From contig NZ_RQFW01000016.1 in the NCBI RefSeq assembly GCF_004770145.1, positions 1-64,000 on the forward strand: a DNA stretch of 64,000 nucleotides. Reading direction: 5' to 3'. Under the pieces are notes generated by a model that saw nothing but the letters and a program-made list of their open reading frames with translations, ran no database searches and had not been told where the DNA came from. This stretch comes from Leptospira bourretii (GTDB lineage Bacteria; Spirochaetota; Leptospiria; Leptospirales; Leptospiraceae). Positions 18,178 through 27,602 of the stretch are shown here, in pieces. The stretch's first letter is position 1; every line of letters begins with the position of its first letter. A program made the position numbers and the translations under genes.

Positions 18178-18804
18178 TTATTTATTTTCTGTTGATTCCC
18201 AGCCGCTATACCCTCCATCAAAACGAAAGACATTAATTTCACGCGATTGCAAAAGATTCATTGCATTCACAGATAACAAACAAAGTGGTCCTCGGCAATA
18301 TACGATCACCTCTTTGGTTTTAGGAAATTTGTGTGTGAAAAGGTCGTTATATGGGACATTGATTGCATCTGGGATATGTCCTTTTTTATATTCTTCTTTC
18401 GAACGGACATCAATGAGGAGGGCTCCCCCTTTTTTAATTTTTTTTTGGAGTTCCGAGAGGCTCATATTGTTTTTTATATTTGGTGTATTTCCCCTGGTTG
18501 TGCTTTGTCCTTCGGCAATACTAAACAGAGCAAACTTTTCTAAAGCAAAGAATAAATCTTTCAATGGTCCTTGTTCCCAACGGTAAAGAATTCTTTTCCC
18601 ATCTCGTCTTGTGGTGACCATAGTCGCTTTTTTCAAAGCCTGGAGGTGTTGTGAGGTATTCGCAACAGGAATACCGGATTCTTCGGACAAAATCTCTACT
18701 GATTTTTCACCATTGGACAGCAGTTGGAGTAAAATTAGACGTGATTCGTTCCCGAGCATACTCGCAATTTCGCTCATACGCGGTATGGTTTCCATACTTC
18801 TCAT
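18178..18804 (-). CDS. ArsR-family repressor fused to rhodanese domain
   Basis: 208 residues from the ATG at 18804, behind GTGAG; an upstream GTG at 18816 is possible. Residues 5-85 are an ArsR winged helix (LGNESRLILLQLLSNGEKSVEIL, recognition helix VANTSQHLQALKKA). Residues 108-205 are a rhodanese domain with the active-site Cys in YCRGPLC (two Cys, five apart) and the LLIDVRSKEEYKKGHIPDA motif. Such fusions sense reactive sulphur or thiol oxidation. A perfect palindrome of two 15-bp arms separates it from the divergent DUF2938 and MFS genes, which it probably controls along with itself. Confidence 0.88.
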   Translation of the reverse strand: MRSMETIPRMSEIASMLGNESRLILLQLLSNGEKSVEILSEESGIPVANTSQHLQALKKATMVTTRRDGKRILYRWEQGPLKDLFFALEKFALFSIAEGQSTTRGNTPNIKNNMSLSELQKKIKKGGALLIDVRSKEEYKKGHIPDAINVPYNDLFTHKFPKTKEVIVYCRGPLCLLSVNAMNLLQSREINVFRFDGGYSGWESTENK

Positions 18805-18878
18805 AGACAATCTCACTAAAAAAGGTAATTCAATTTTTCGGCAAGAAATTTTGTAGAGGAATCTAAAAAACTATAGAC

Positions 18879-18914
18879 ATTCTATCATTCAATAAAACAA
18901 TTGAATGATAGAAT
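18879..18914. promoter_or_regulatory. Perfect 15-bp inverted-repeat operator
   Basis: ATTCTATCATTCAAT at 18879-18893 and its exact reverse complement at 18900-18914 flank a 6-nt spacer in the divergent intergenic region. The right arm ends 17 bp before the ATG at 18932 and lies just before its GGAGG. This is the expected form and place of a binding site for the adjacent ArsR-rhodanese protein; binding is inference. Confidence 0.75.
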
Positions 18915-18931
18915 GAATGTTGGAGGATATT

Positions 18932-19432
18932 ATGGATTTTCTTTTATTGGATTTAGGAAAGATCGTTCTTATTGGAATAGGGGCTACGGCAACTATGGAC
19001 ATTTGGAGGTTTCTTTTGCAAAAAACTGCCGGGGTGAGTTCGCTTGATCTTGGGCTTTTGGGACGTTGGGTTGGTAATTTGTTTCGAGGAAAAATTTTTC
19101 ACACATCGATTGCTAAGGCTGAGGTGATCCCAAATGAAACCAAACTTGGCTGGGCCTCGCATTATGCCATAGGGATTTTCTTTTCCTTTCTTTTGCCTAT
19201 CCTTTGGGGAGAAGGTTGGTTAAAGAATCCGACGATTTTTCCGGCAATTTTTGTGGGTGTTGGAACCGTTGTGGCACCTTGGTTTTTTATGCAACCAGCT
19301 ATGGGGATTGGAATTGCTGCGTCCAAAACACCCAAACCTTATCAAGTGCGACTCAGAAATATTGCCATTCATACGGTTTATGGTTTTGGACTCTATGGAT
19401 CAGCACTACTAATGAATGTTTGGTTCCATTAA
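18932..19432 (+). CDS. DUF2938 family membrane protein
   Basis: 166 residues from the ATG at 18932, behind GGAGG six bases away; an earlier ATG at 18917 lacks such a site. Four to five membrane spans, opening with a GATATMDIWRF motif, then the SHYAIGIFFSFLLPILWG and APWFFMQPAMGIGIAASKTP segments characteristic of DUF2938. The family function is unknown. It is followed 21 bp later by an MFS transporter and divides a palindromic operator with an ArsR-rhodanese gene, suggesting a role in sulphur or thiol stress. Confidence 0.8.
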   Translation: MDFLLLDLGKIVLIGIGATATMDIWRFLLQKTAGVSSLDLGLLGRWVGNLFRGKIFHTSIAKAEVIPNETKLGWASHYAIGIFFSFLLPILWGEGWLKNPTIFPAIFVGVGTVVAPWFFMQPAMGIGIAASKTPKPYQVRLRNIAIHTVYGFGLYGSALLMNVWFH

Positions 19433-19453
19433 AATTAGGATTCGGATTTTTTT

Positions 19454-20602
19454 ATGAAATATATTATTGTTACTGCTATCATTGTTCTCTTGGGATTTTT
19501 TTCCGTGGGAATTCCCATTGCAACTCTTCCTGGTTTTATCAAAGGAACCTTAGGTTTGAGTGATGTTTGGCTTGGAATTATACTGGGAACCCAGTCACTT
19601 GTAACCTTACTGAGTCGGCATCATTCCGGTTCTATATCTGATTTAAAAGGACCAAAAGTTGCTGTTCTTCGAGGAATATTTTTTGCTGTGATTTCTGGAA
19701 TTGTCAGCTTGGGTGTTGTATACTTTCAAGGAACATTAGGACTTGTAATTCTCCTTGTTGGAAGAATCATTTTAGGATACTCAGAGAGTTTACTCATCAC
19801 GGGAGCCCTTTCTTGGGGAGTTGGTTTGGTGGGACCATCTAACGCTGGTCGTGTGATGGCATGGAGTGGTATGGCCATGTATGCGGCGATGGCAATCTCT
19901 GCTCCTCTAGGATATTTGATGGTCCATCAATTTGGATTTCAAGGAGGAGTGGTTCTATCAATTCTATTTCCTATCTTTGCAGGAATCATTTCTTTTTTTG
20001 TTCCTATGGTTCCTCAAGTAAGTCAGGTGAGGATTCCATTTTATCAAGTGGTTCCCAAAGTATGGAAACATGGACTGGGTCTTTTTTTCGCAGCCGTATG
20101 TTTTGCGGGGATTGCCGGTTTTAGTACATTACTTTTTAAAGAAAAAGGATGGGAAAATGCTCATTGGGTGATGGTCATTTTTGGTACTGCCTATGTTTTG
20201 GCTCGTATCTTCTTTGCACAAACGGTGGACAAATATGGTGGTAAAAAAATTGCTATGATCTTCTCTGCTGTTGCGATTTTTGGACAAGGTTTGTTATGGC
20301 AGGCGAATCATTCTTCCTTGGCTTTTTTAGGTGCTGCACTCACTGGATTTGGTTACTCACTTGTGTTTCCTGCCTTTGGTGTGGAAGCAGTTAAAAATAT
20401 GGAGCCAAAATTTCGCGGAGTTGCTCTTGGAGCTTATGTAGCTTTTTTTGATCTCGCATTGGGTGTGACGGGACCTTTAGCAGGTTTTGTGGCAAATCAA
20501 TTTGGTTATGCAGCGGTGTATGCATTTGGAATGGTCACTTGTATCGTTTCTTTTCTCATTGCTTTGAACTTAAAAGAAATAAAAAAAACAAACGAAACTT
20601 AA
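19454..20602 (+). CDS. MFS transporter, YfcJ/YhhS-like
   Basis: 382 residues with twelve predicted membrane spans. The loop between spans 2 and 3 has the MFS signature (RHHSGSISDLKGPK), and GRIILGYSESLLITGALSWG in span 4 resembles the YfcJ/YhhS exporters. Placed 21 bp behind the DUF2938 gene in the same ArsR-rhodanese-facing unit, it is probably an exporter of a toxic or metabolic compound; substrate unknown. A strong bidirectional terminator follows. Confidence 0.83.
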   Translation: MKYIIVTAIIVLLGFFSVGIPIATLPGFIKGTLGLSDVWLGIILGTQSLVTLLSRHHSGSISDLKGPKVAVLRGIFFAVISGIVSLGVVYFQGTLGLVILLVGRIILGYSESLLITGALSWGVGLVGPSNAGRVMAWSGMAMYAAMAISAPLGYLMVHQFGFQGGVVLSILFPIFAGIISFFVPMVPQVSQVRIPFYQVVPKVWKHGLGLFFAAVCFAGIAGFSTLLFKEKGWENAHWVMVIFGTAYVLARIFFAQTVDKYGGKKIAMIFSAVAIFGQGLLWQANHSSLAFLGAALTGFGYSLVFPAFGVEAVKNMEPKFRGVALGAYVAFFDLALGVTGPLAGFVANQFGYAAVYAFGMVTCIVSFLIALNLKEIKKTNET

Positions 20603-20615
20603 TAATATTGAATCG

Positions 20616-20673
20616 CCTTAGTCAAAAGAGAAATTCTTTGATTTGCTTTTTTTGACTAAGGTTTGTATTTTTT
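20616..20673. terminator. Bidirectional terminator between convergent genes
   Basis: CCTTAGTCAAAA (20616-20627) pairs perfectly with TTTTGACTAAGG (20650-20661), followed by a T-rich tract. It overlaps the ancestral stop codon of the convergent AraC pseudogene. Confidence 0.75.
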
Positions 20674-21614
20674 TCGGAACTCGGAAGGTGTTAGATTTGT
20701 TAAATCTTTAAATGCTCGGATAAAAGCATTTTTGGAATTGAATCCAACATCAAAACCAACCCGAAGGATGGGTGTATCGGATTCTATTAAAACTTTTTTT
20801 GCAAACTCAATTCTTTTTCATTTAGTAAATTTTCTAAATGTTTTCCTAATTCATTTAATTTTTGATCCGATAGATAAGACTTTTGGTATTTGTTTTGGTT
20901 GGAACGTAAAATTTGGTGGTTATCTTTTCCTTTTTGGTCAAGATAAATTCTGTGCCAAGCAAATCCTAGAATCCAAAACGAAAAACCAATGTTAGATATA
21001 GTTTCGGAAATTTGGCCTGGGAATAAAACACAAAACAACATACAAAGCAATAACCAAAAGACCAAAATCAAAATATAACGAGAAAAAAGTTTTTCTTCTC
21101 TGAGAAAATCATCGGAAAATTCTCCAAAGACCAATCGAAATCGGTAGTATGTGCGCAAAAAAACAATCAGAGAAAAAAATAAAGTCATCATTTGGAACAA
21201 GTTTGACTCACTCAATATTTGATTTTGAGGATTGTTTCGGAGAGATAAAATTTTGTTTTCTCCACTCAAAAGAAAAAATGGAATATGAATTAATAAAAAT
21301 GAAACTGGCACGAATAGAAACATTCCGAACCAAATTCGATTTTCTTTGGGGATTCCAAAATATCTTGTCACAGCAAAAGAGAAAAACGGAGATATACAAA
21401 ATCCAAATAGATATCCTAGTTTGATCAGATGTGGAAATTCAAATAAGTTGCCTGAAAAATAAATCAGGTTACAAATCATGATGAGGGAAAGGAAAAAGAA
21501 AAAATAACTTAAGTCACGACTGAACTTCCTTCCTGTATTTGCTTCACGATAGAAATAAAGACCAAGAAAGACAGACTGTATAAAACCCGCGCTGAGTAAG
21601 ATAGTTCCAATCAT
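20656..21614 (-). pseudogene. 7TM-AraC membrane regulator broken by internal deletion and frameshift
   Basis: The N-terminal part (from the Met at 21614; an open frame extends to 21707) has seven membrane spans and a linker ending YLSDQKLNELGKHLENLLNEKE, then a stop at 20787. In the next frame, 20656 to about 20815, comes the perfect end of an AraC domain: RIEFAKKVLIESDTPILRVG, DVGFNSKNAFIRAFKDLT, PSEFRKKYKP. The first helix-turn-helix, about 40 residues, is missing and one A is lacking in an AATGAAAAA tract. This fits deletion between two NEK-coding repeats. A sequencing error could explain the one-base shift but not the missing helix. Confidence 0.82.
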
Positions 21615-21681
21615 TTGGGAGATTATTCCTAAACTGTCAGATGATCCAAAGATTGGAATTAGTTTTTTTATAAAAGATAGG

Positions 21682-21729
21682 TCCCGTCCGATGGGGTGGG
21701 ACGACAAGACATTTGATTTGAGTTACACT
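21682..21729 (+). promoter_or_regulatory. Divergent copy of the island promoter box
   Basis: Exact half-sites TCCCGTCC (21682-21689) and GGACGACA (21699-21706) are present, as in the seven boxes at 45-60 kb, but 9 nt apart and not 2. TACACT lies at 21724-21729 with the same 17-nt distance from the GACA. The gene at 21750 starts 20 nt later. Confidence 0.55.
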
Positions 21730-21749
21730 GATTTCAGAAAAGGAAAAAA

Positions 21750-22220
21750 ATGAAATTAGATCTTTGGTTTTTAATATTCATTATCGTTTTGATACAACAT
21801 CCAATTTTCGGAAATACTAAGTTATCAAAAGAAGAATACAGTGTTAATTTTTTTCGTGCCCCTTCCATTGGAGGAGAATATAGAAAAGACCAGTTCTCTA
21901 TTCACGGAGGTTATTATCTTACCAGTTTTGATCCGGGAATCACAACTGAGTTTTATAAAGTTGGAATTGGGTATTGGTTTTTCCTAGCCAAGTTAAATGC
22001 ATCTGTAGAACAACCTTCATCGTTTTATATATATTTATCCTATGGAAAAGGTGTGAATCTAGAGTATAAAAACAAAGATACGATTATGTATGAATTGGGT
22101 TATCGATTAATGTTGTGGAAGGGTTTGAGTTTTCGGTTTGGTATCATTTTACTTACTGCAAATGGTGCACCTTCAGAACTCAATCCAACACCGGGAATCA
22201 GTTATTCTATATTTTTTTAA
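21750..22220 (+). CDS. Small exported protein, probable outer-membrane beta-barrel
   Basis: 156 residues with a signal peptide ending near HPIFG (residue 21). The mature part is a series of alternating amphipathic strands with glycine and aromatic residues (FSIHGGYYLTSF, FYKVGIGYWFF, FYIYLSYGKGV, YELGYRLMLW) and ends in Ile-Phe-Phe, the terminal aromatic expected of a small outer-membrane barrel. No family name assigned. It lies behind a variant of the island promoter box. Confidence 0.7.
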   Translation: MKLDLWFLIFIIVLIQHPIFGNTKLSKEEYSVNFFRAPSIGGEYRKDQFSIHGGYYLTSFDPGITTEFYKVGIGYWFFLAKLNASVEQPSSFYIYLSYGKGVNLEYKNKDTIMYELGYRLMLWKGLSFRFGIILLTANGAPSELNPTPGISYSIFF

Positions 22221-22230
22221 AGAGGAAAGT

Positions 22231-22953
22231 ATGCAAAATCAATCAATCAAAATGAATCGTTATATGGGAATGATATTCATTATGATTCCCTTTCTCATTC
22301 AAATACCCTATACAATGTTAATCGTGAATTTTCAATATCCTGATATATTACGGCTACCATCGGGAACAATATTAACAGAATTTCAGAAAGGTGGTTCTTT
22401 CCTTGTATGGACTTGGTGGTTTTTTGGGATTTCTGGTCTTCCGCTTCTTTTTGGTTACCTTCATTTGTATCAAATTACAAAAAGAAATAACCCGCTTTTG
22501 TCTTTAGCCGCTGTTATGTTTGGTATTGTTTCTTTGTTTTTCCAACTGATCGGACTACTTAGATGGGTTTTTGTTGTGCCTATACTTGCCAATTTGTATT
22601 CTGATCCACTTAGTTCTGATATAGTGAAAGATGCGGTTTTAGTCAATTTCCAAACCATTCATCATTTGTTTGGAGTTTTGATTGGTGAACATTTAGGCCA
22701 ACTCTTTACCATTTTTTGGATGGGGATGGTTTCATTTATGATTTGGAAAGATCAGGTTTTTCCTAAGTGGACTGCTATTTTTGGAATGGTTTCTTCTTTG
22801 GTTTATATTTTTGCGCAATGGGAATTGTTTGCCATAGTGATCCCAGAAGTAAAAGAAATTCCTCTGGCTGGTCTTTTAGGGAGTTTGTGTTGGTTACTTT
22901 GGATGGTTTCTCTGGGAATACAAATCATAAAAAAAAGTTTAGCAAAAAATTGA
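22231..22953 (+). CDS. DUF4386 family membrane protein
   Basis: 240 residues from the ATG at 22231 behind AGAGGAAA; earlier Met codons lie inside the previous gene. Six membrane spans in the DUF4386 pattern, with LIGLLRWVFVVPILA in span 3, the NFQTIHHLFGVLIGEHLGQL loop, and a WTAIFGMVSSLVYI segment. Function unknown. It follows the beta-barrel gene by 10 bp and is probably transcribed with it. Confidence 0.75.
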   Translation: MQNQSIKMNRYMGMIFIMIPFLIQIPYTMLIVNFQYPDILRLPSGTILTEFQKGGSFLVWTWWFFGISGLPLLFGYLHLYQITKRNNPLLSLAAVMFGIVSLFFQLIGLLRWVFVVPILANLYSDPLSSDIVKDAVLVNFQTIHHLFGVLIGEHLGQLFTIFWMGMVSFMIWKDQVFPKWTAIFGMVSSLVYIFAQWELFAIVIPEVKEIPLAGLLGSLCWLLWMVSLGIQIIKKSLAKN

Positions 22954-23013
22954 TTCTGAATATAAGAATATGAATGTATATCTATGTATTTTTGATATTG
23001 AAAAATCCTATCC

Positions 23014-26000
23014 TTAATGACAGGAATGGCTTACTGGTAGGCTATATTTATTGGAAAGATAACACTCTACAATTTCCCTATCACTTGTGGAAAGTGCTTG
23101 GTCGTAATAGATCAAATCTCCCATAAAACCATCTAAATAATCACCATCAAAAGGAGGAAGTCCTCCATAATAAAACCTGCCAATATCGAGGTTTCCACCT
23201 CCGCAATTGTAGGCAGGTGCTCCGAAACTTGAGGAAGCTTCAACGGCTCCTCCTTTATAAATATTTCCTGAAGTGCCATTATAATCAAGAGACATTAATG
23301 TGATTTCGTTGACACTACTGTAATTTGCGTTAGAGATTAAGCGACTTGTGTTTCCTATTTGGTCAAATAAGCTGAGTCGGTTCCCAGGGCCATCCGGTAA
23401 ATATAATATCTTACCTGTGCCAAAGGCACCATTTTGAAAAAGTCCGTCGCTCCCACCTCCATCTAAATCGTTGAATACCGCAAAAATAGTATTGGCGACG
23501 GTGTTTAATTCAGGAACACAAGCTCTCGATAAAACTGTTCCTGCCGTATTTGAATAACGTAAACCCTTTGATCCATTGATGCCAGTAGCACTAAAAATTG
23601 GCTGTTGGGACCCAGTTCCTTGGCTCACATGAAAGCCATTCCCGCTGCGGTCGTCTACAATCCCAATACAATTGGATCCGCCACTGCAAGCTCCTGGTCC
23701 AAAGGATGCAGCTTCCGGCATGAGAAAAAATTTCAAACTACTACTAGCAGGTATTTGGTTCCAAGTGCTGACTTGTGTGGGATAAGCACCGGAGAGAGTA
23801 CGGATTTCGGATAAAGAAAGAACTCGGTTATAAATCCGAATTTCATCAAGGACACCTGAAAATTGGCCAGCGCCATCGAGACGTCTTCCTACTTCTAGGC
23901 TTGGACCGGCTACTGTAGACCAAGTCGGCATTGAGGCTGAAACACGTAAAACACCATTCTCATAAACTTCAACATTTGGGGAATTATAGGTCCCGCAGAG
24001 ATGCATCCATTGGTTTCGAAAACCTTCGTGAAAGATCGTAACATCATCAGACACACCAAACATACCTGTGACAGTATCCGAAACCACAAGCCCGTTTCCT
24101 TGTGAATTTATAAAAGATCCATATCCCACAATGTATTCCCCAAAAGTACTTGTTTTATTAAACCATCCACAAATGGTTCTTGGGTCAGTCGCCATTGGCA
24201 ATCCAGTGGGACTTAATTTTTGCATAAAGGAGGCACCGTTAAAGAGGTAAGCACTATTTGGGTTGCCACTGCGATCGGAGGTGGGGGCAGCTCCAGTTAC
24301 TGATAAATCATTTTTTTCTGTGCCATAGTCTTTTGTATTTCCGTTGAACGGATAGTAGGTGACAAGGCCTGCCGGAATTTGCACAGCCATCCTTCGTATG
24401 GACTCATCATCTATTGCCCCTTTAAAAAACCGAACATCAGAAACTTTCCCTTTGTAATAAAAACCATTCCCAGCATCTCCTACCTTGAATGTGCCAGTGG
24501 GAAGATTCGGATTTGTCGTAAATACCAAAGGATCTTGTAATCCATTGATGTAGATTTTCCAGTTTGGATAGGAACGTTGGAGTACCACATGTGACCATTG
24601 GTTGAGCGGTAATCTCGCTGTCGTGTTTCCACTTGGCCCAACGGCACCTAGGGACACAGACAAAGTTCTGGAGGAACCTGAGCTTGCAAAATTGAGACCA
24701 AATCCATCGGTACCACCTTGCCCATTGTAAAAGATAAATTGAGAACCGACTCCCCCAGCAGGAAATACCCAGGCAGAGATAGTAAGATTATCCGAAATCT
24801 GAGGAGTAATGATATCTGTGGTGGATTGAATGAATTCACCACCTCCATGAAGTTCGTATGCTCCATTCGCTAGAGCATTTTCATCGGTTGTTTGAGTGGG
24901 GGATCCTGCAATTGTACCATGGTTCGTTCCAATGGAGTCGTTTGTGTTTCCATCGAAAGTATAACGCAAAATTTCAGATGGTTCTATTCTTCTGAGAGAA
25001 TGATTCCCTGTATCTGCAATGTAAATATTCTGACCATCTGACAATAGATAACCGGGGAAATTCAAAAGACCATTCCCACCTGTGTTGTCGGAATACCCGG
25101 AACTACTTCCAACAAGAGTTGTGACATTATTGGTTGTTAGGTTTAAATGTCTGATTTTATGTCCAGACCATTCTGAGATAAATAAATTGGTCCCATCCGT
25201 TGTGAGTCCGTGAGGATCATTGAACTGGGCCAAAGTACCAATTCCATCTGTGGAAGCTTGCACTCCATCTCCCGCAATGGTATCGACTGGGTTGGTTCCT
25301 GCGAGGGCTATCCTGCGGACCTTATGTCCGCCACCAACACCAATGTCTGTGACATAGAGGTAACTACCGAGTCCAACCACAGCAATTGGTGATACAAAAC
25401 GAGCATTCGTTCCTACTGGGTCGTTGGCAAAACTGCAAAGGGTTGGTCCACCTGCAAGTGTACTCACCGCAGTAGTGATGGGATTAATGACTCGAATTGT
25501 ACAATTCCCACGATCCACAACATAAAGGTTTCCGTTAAAAAGTGAAATCCAGGAAGGATTGTTGAAGGAAGCAAGAATTCCAGATGTGTTATCCGCTGCA
25601 GCAGCATTCCCAGATCCAGCAAAAGTGGAAACAACGGAGGTTGCTAAGTTTACCTTACGAATTCTTCTTCCACTTGATTCTAATACGAATAAATTATTCC
25701 CATCATTCGTAAGACCTGCGATTCCATTGAATTCTGCGGCAGTACCTACACCATCTCTACAGTTAGTTGTAACTGTACCCGGACAAACTGTACCTCCCCC
25801 AGAGTTTCCTCCTGCTAGGATGGTTGTTGTTCCGTTGGATTTGTCAATCTTTCGTATGACTGCGTTGGCAGAATCAGCTAAGTAAACAAAATTACTATCC
25901 GCTGTGATCATATTGGGTCCATTAAAACGAGCAAGACTTGCAGTGGCACTGGCAACAGCACCTCCAGTGATGGCTCCGCCTCCACCCGCATTGATTGGAA

Positions 26001-26727
26001 AAGAACCTGCGATTGTTTTTACAAAGGTCTTTCTTCCAATTAAGTTGGTTCCAAGATCCGAACCGGCAGTGGGATGGATGTTTCCACCTACGACATATCC
26101 ATTCACACATGTGATAAATATAGTAACATTAGCAGTTGCCATTGTCCCAACAGTCAGTGTGGGATCATCGAACGAACAGATTGTTCCGGCAGGCCATGCT
26201 GTCAGGGTGACCGCATAATTGGATCCAGTGGAAAGGAGAGTTGTAAATTTTGTTAGTCCGTTTGTGGCTATGTTTAAAGTTTCGGCTCCGTTGTTTTGAA
26301 CGGTAATGGTGCCACTGAGTCCTGAAACATTTACACCTACTTCATAAAAGTTAGCACCGATTCCACAAGTGATACTAATGTTTGTTATGTTGCTATTTTG
26401 AACTACACCCTGGGCGTTGGCAATGGAACAAGTGAGTCCGGCCCCATTGGTAACAAAGCTGACATTGTAATTTTGGCCCGAACTGAGTTTTGTCGGAAAG
26501 GTAAAATTTCCATCTGCGGCTACTGTAACTGATTCTTGGTTGTTTGTTAAGGTTACCGATGTTCCTGGAAGTAGACCTGAAACTGCTCCACCAATACTAT
26601 GTCCCGTAAATTGTGGTCCTGTGAAAAACCGAAGGAAGGCTAAAAATTCTAGAGGATCTCTGACAAGTGAGGGCAATCCACAGGAAGAGAGGAAAAAAAA
26701 TACCAGTGGTAGTGTCAATCTCTTCAT
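23014..26727 (-). CDS. Large lipoprotein with NHL propeller and LamG domains
   Basis: 1237 residues. The signal peptide ends in FLSSC, so it is probably lipid-anchored. Residues 40-215 contain two repeats of about 75 residues (for example SGLLPGTSVTLTNN and FPTKLSSGQNYNVSF), each ending in an ISITCG- or IFITCV-like segment. Residues 230-575 carry NHL-type repeats (LYVVDRGNCTIRVINP, LFISEWSGHKIRHLNL, IYIADTGNHSLRRIEP) forming a beta-propeller. Three concanavalin-like lectin domains follow, near 590-770, 785-970 and 990-1237. This is a surface protein for protein or glycan binding; the ligand is unknown. It is alone on its strand. Confidence 0.85.
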   Translation of the reverse strand: MKRLTLPLVFFFLSSCGLPSLVRDPLEFLAFLRFFTGPQFTGHSIGGAVSGLLPGTSVTLTNNQESVTVAADGNFTFPTKLSSGQNYNVSFVTNGAGLTCSIANAQGVVQNSNITNISITCGIGANFYEVGVNVSGLSGTITVQNNGAETLNIATNGLTKFTTLLSTGSNYAVTLTAWPAGTICSFDDPTLTVGTMATANVTIFITCVNGYVVGGNIHPTAGSDLGTNLIGRKTFVKTIAGSFPINAGGGGAITGGAVASATASLARFNGPNMITADSNFVYLADSANAVIRKIDKSNGTTTILAGGNSGGGTVCPGTVTTNCRDGVGTAAEFNGIAGLTNDGNNLFVLESSGRRIRKVNLATSVVSTFAGSGNAAAADNTSGILASFNNPSWISLFNGNLYVVDRGNCTIRVINPITTAVSTLAGGPTLCSFANDPVGTNARFVSPIAVVGLGSYLYVTDIGVGGGHKVRRIALAGTNPVDTIAGDGVQASTDGIGTLAQFNDPHGLTTDGTNLFISEWSGHKIRHLNLTTNNVTTLVGSSSGYSDNTGGNGLLNFPGYLLSDGQNIYIADTGNHSLRRIEPSEILRYTFDGNTNDSIGTNHGTIAGSPTQTTDENALANGAYELHGGGEFIQSTTDIITPQISDNLTISAWVFPAGGVGSQFIFYNGQGGTDGFGLNFASSGSSRTLSVSLGAVGPSGNTTARLPLNQWSHVVLQRSYPNWKIYINGLQDPLVFTTNPNLPTGTFKVGDAGNGFYYKGKVSDVRFFKGAIDDESIRRMAVQIPAGLVTYYPFNGNTKDYGTEKNDLSVTGAAPTSDRSGNPNSAYLFNGASFMQKLSPTGLPMATDPRTICGWFNKTSTFGEYIVGYGSFINSQGNGLVVSDTVTGMFGVSDDVTIFHEGFRNQWMHLCGTYNSPNVEVYENGVLRVSASMPTWSTVAGPSLEVGRRLDGAGQFSGVLDEIRIYNRVLSLSEIRTLSGAYPTQVSTWNQIPASSSLKFFLMPEAASFGPGACSGGSNCIGIVDDRSGNGFHVSQGTGSQQPIFSATGINGSKGLRYSNTAGTVLSRACVPELNTVANTIFAVFNDLDGGGSDGLFQNGAFGTGKILYLPDGPGNRLSLFDQIGNTSRLISNANYSSVNEITLMSLDYNGTSGNIYKGGAVEASSSFGAPAYNCGGGNLDIGRFYYGGLPPFDGDYLDGFMGDLIYYDQALSTSDREIVECYLSNKYSLPVSHSCH

Positions 26728-26966
26728 TAGGGAAACCCGTCGCTTTATGGAACTATGGAATGATTGGTATATTTATCAAGATATTTCGGTTTAAAAAACC
26801 TTCGATCCGAAATAAATTACTACTAGTATAAATTTGGTTTGGGTGTCCGTTTTTGGATTATTTTTGTTGTTCGATGCAAAGTAAATAATACGGGTTTGCA
26901 CAAACTAAAGAAGCATTAGAAAGTGATACAGTAAGATATTGCATTAATCGTCTTTTTTCTTATTTT

Positions 26967-27419
26967 GTGCAATCTAACTTATTTTTCATCTCTATCCTTT
27001 TTTCTGTTTTATTTTGTAAACCAACAGATTTGGAAAATGCAAACGATTCTTATAGTCGTGAATTTAATGAAACGCAAATACTCAGTTGTTTGCTCCAAGG
27101 TCCTTATCAACGTCTTCTGGAAATAAAGTTTCATTTTTAGGATTCGGATACGATGCCCTTGCTGATTATACAATCCCATTGAACATTTGGTCGCACATTT
27201 GTTCATCATATAGCGGAGGGAATACGGTAAGTATCTATGTGAATGGGAACTTTATCGCAAACCCTGCATTTGTTGGTTCTGGTCCACTCAATACTACTTC
27301 CGGAGCATTTGTCATTGGGACTTGGACTGGAAGTGGTGGTTTGGCTTATTACTGGTGGGGTGATTCCGATGATATGCGAGTCTATGATATTGCATTAAAC
27401 GCAATACAAATCGGTTAGG
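26967..27419 (+). pseudogene. Decayed LamG lipoprotein, paralogue of the next gene
   Basis: From a GTG at 26967 one frame encodes a lipoprotein start (ILFSVLFCKPTDLENANDSY, then SREFNETQILSCLLQG), nearly the same as the start of the protein at 27603. It hits a stop soon after. In another frame, 27086-27419 encodes the last half of a LamG domain (IPLNIWSHICSSYSGGNTVS, FVIGTWTGSGGLAYYWWGDS). The middle, about 200 residues including the Ig-like domain, is missing and the frame is lost. It is a tandem duplicate that has been deleted. Confidence 0.78.
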
Positions 27420-27602
27420 TTTATCGATTGGGAGCTGCCTATTTACAGTAGTCATCGAAAAGCAAACTATAGGTTGGTAGTGCGTTTTGTATGTCGTTTG
27501 GTTTTGATAATTTCGAAATAACCAAATTTTTTCAATTCTTCCGTTCTGAAATATATATCCGAACGACTGCTAGGCACAATTCCTTTATACTCTTGTGTCA
27601 AG

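Noticed and set aside
25559..26256. Several plus-strand frames opposite the large NHL/LamG gene
   Set aside because: They are antisense shadows with proline/valine/threonine-rich text typical of reversed coding sequence and no start signals.
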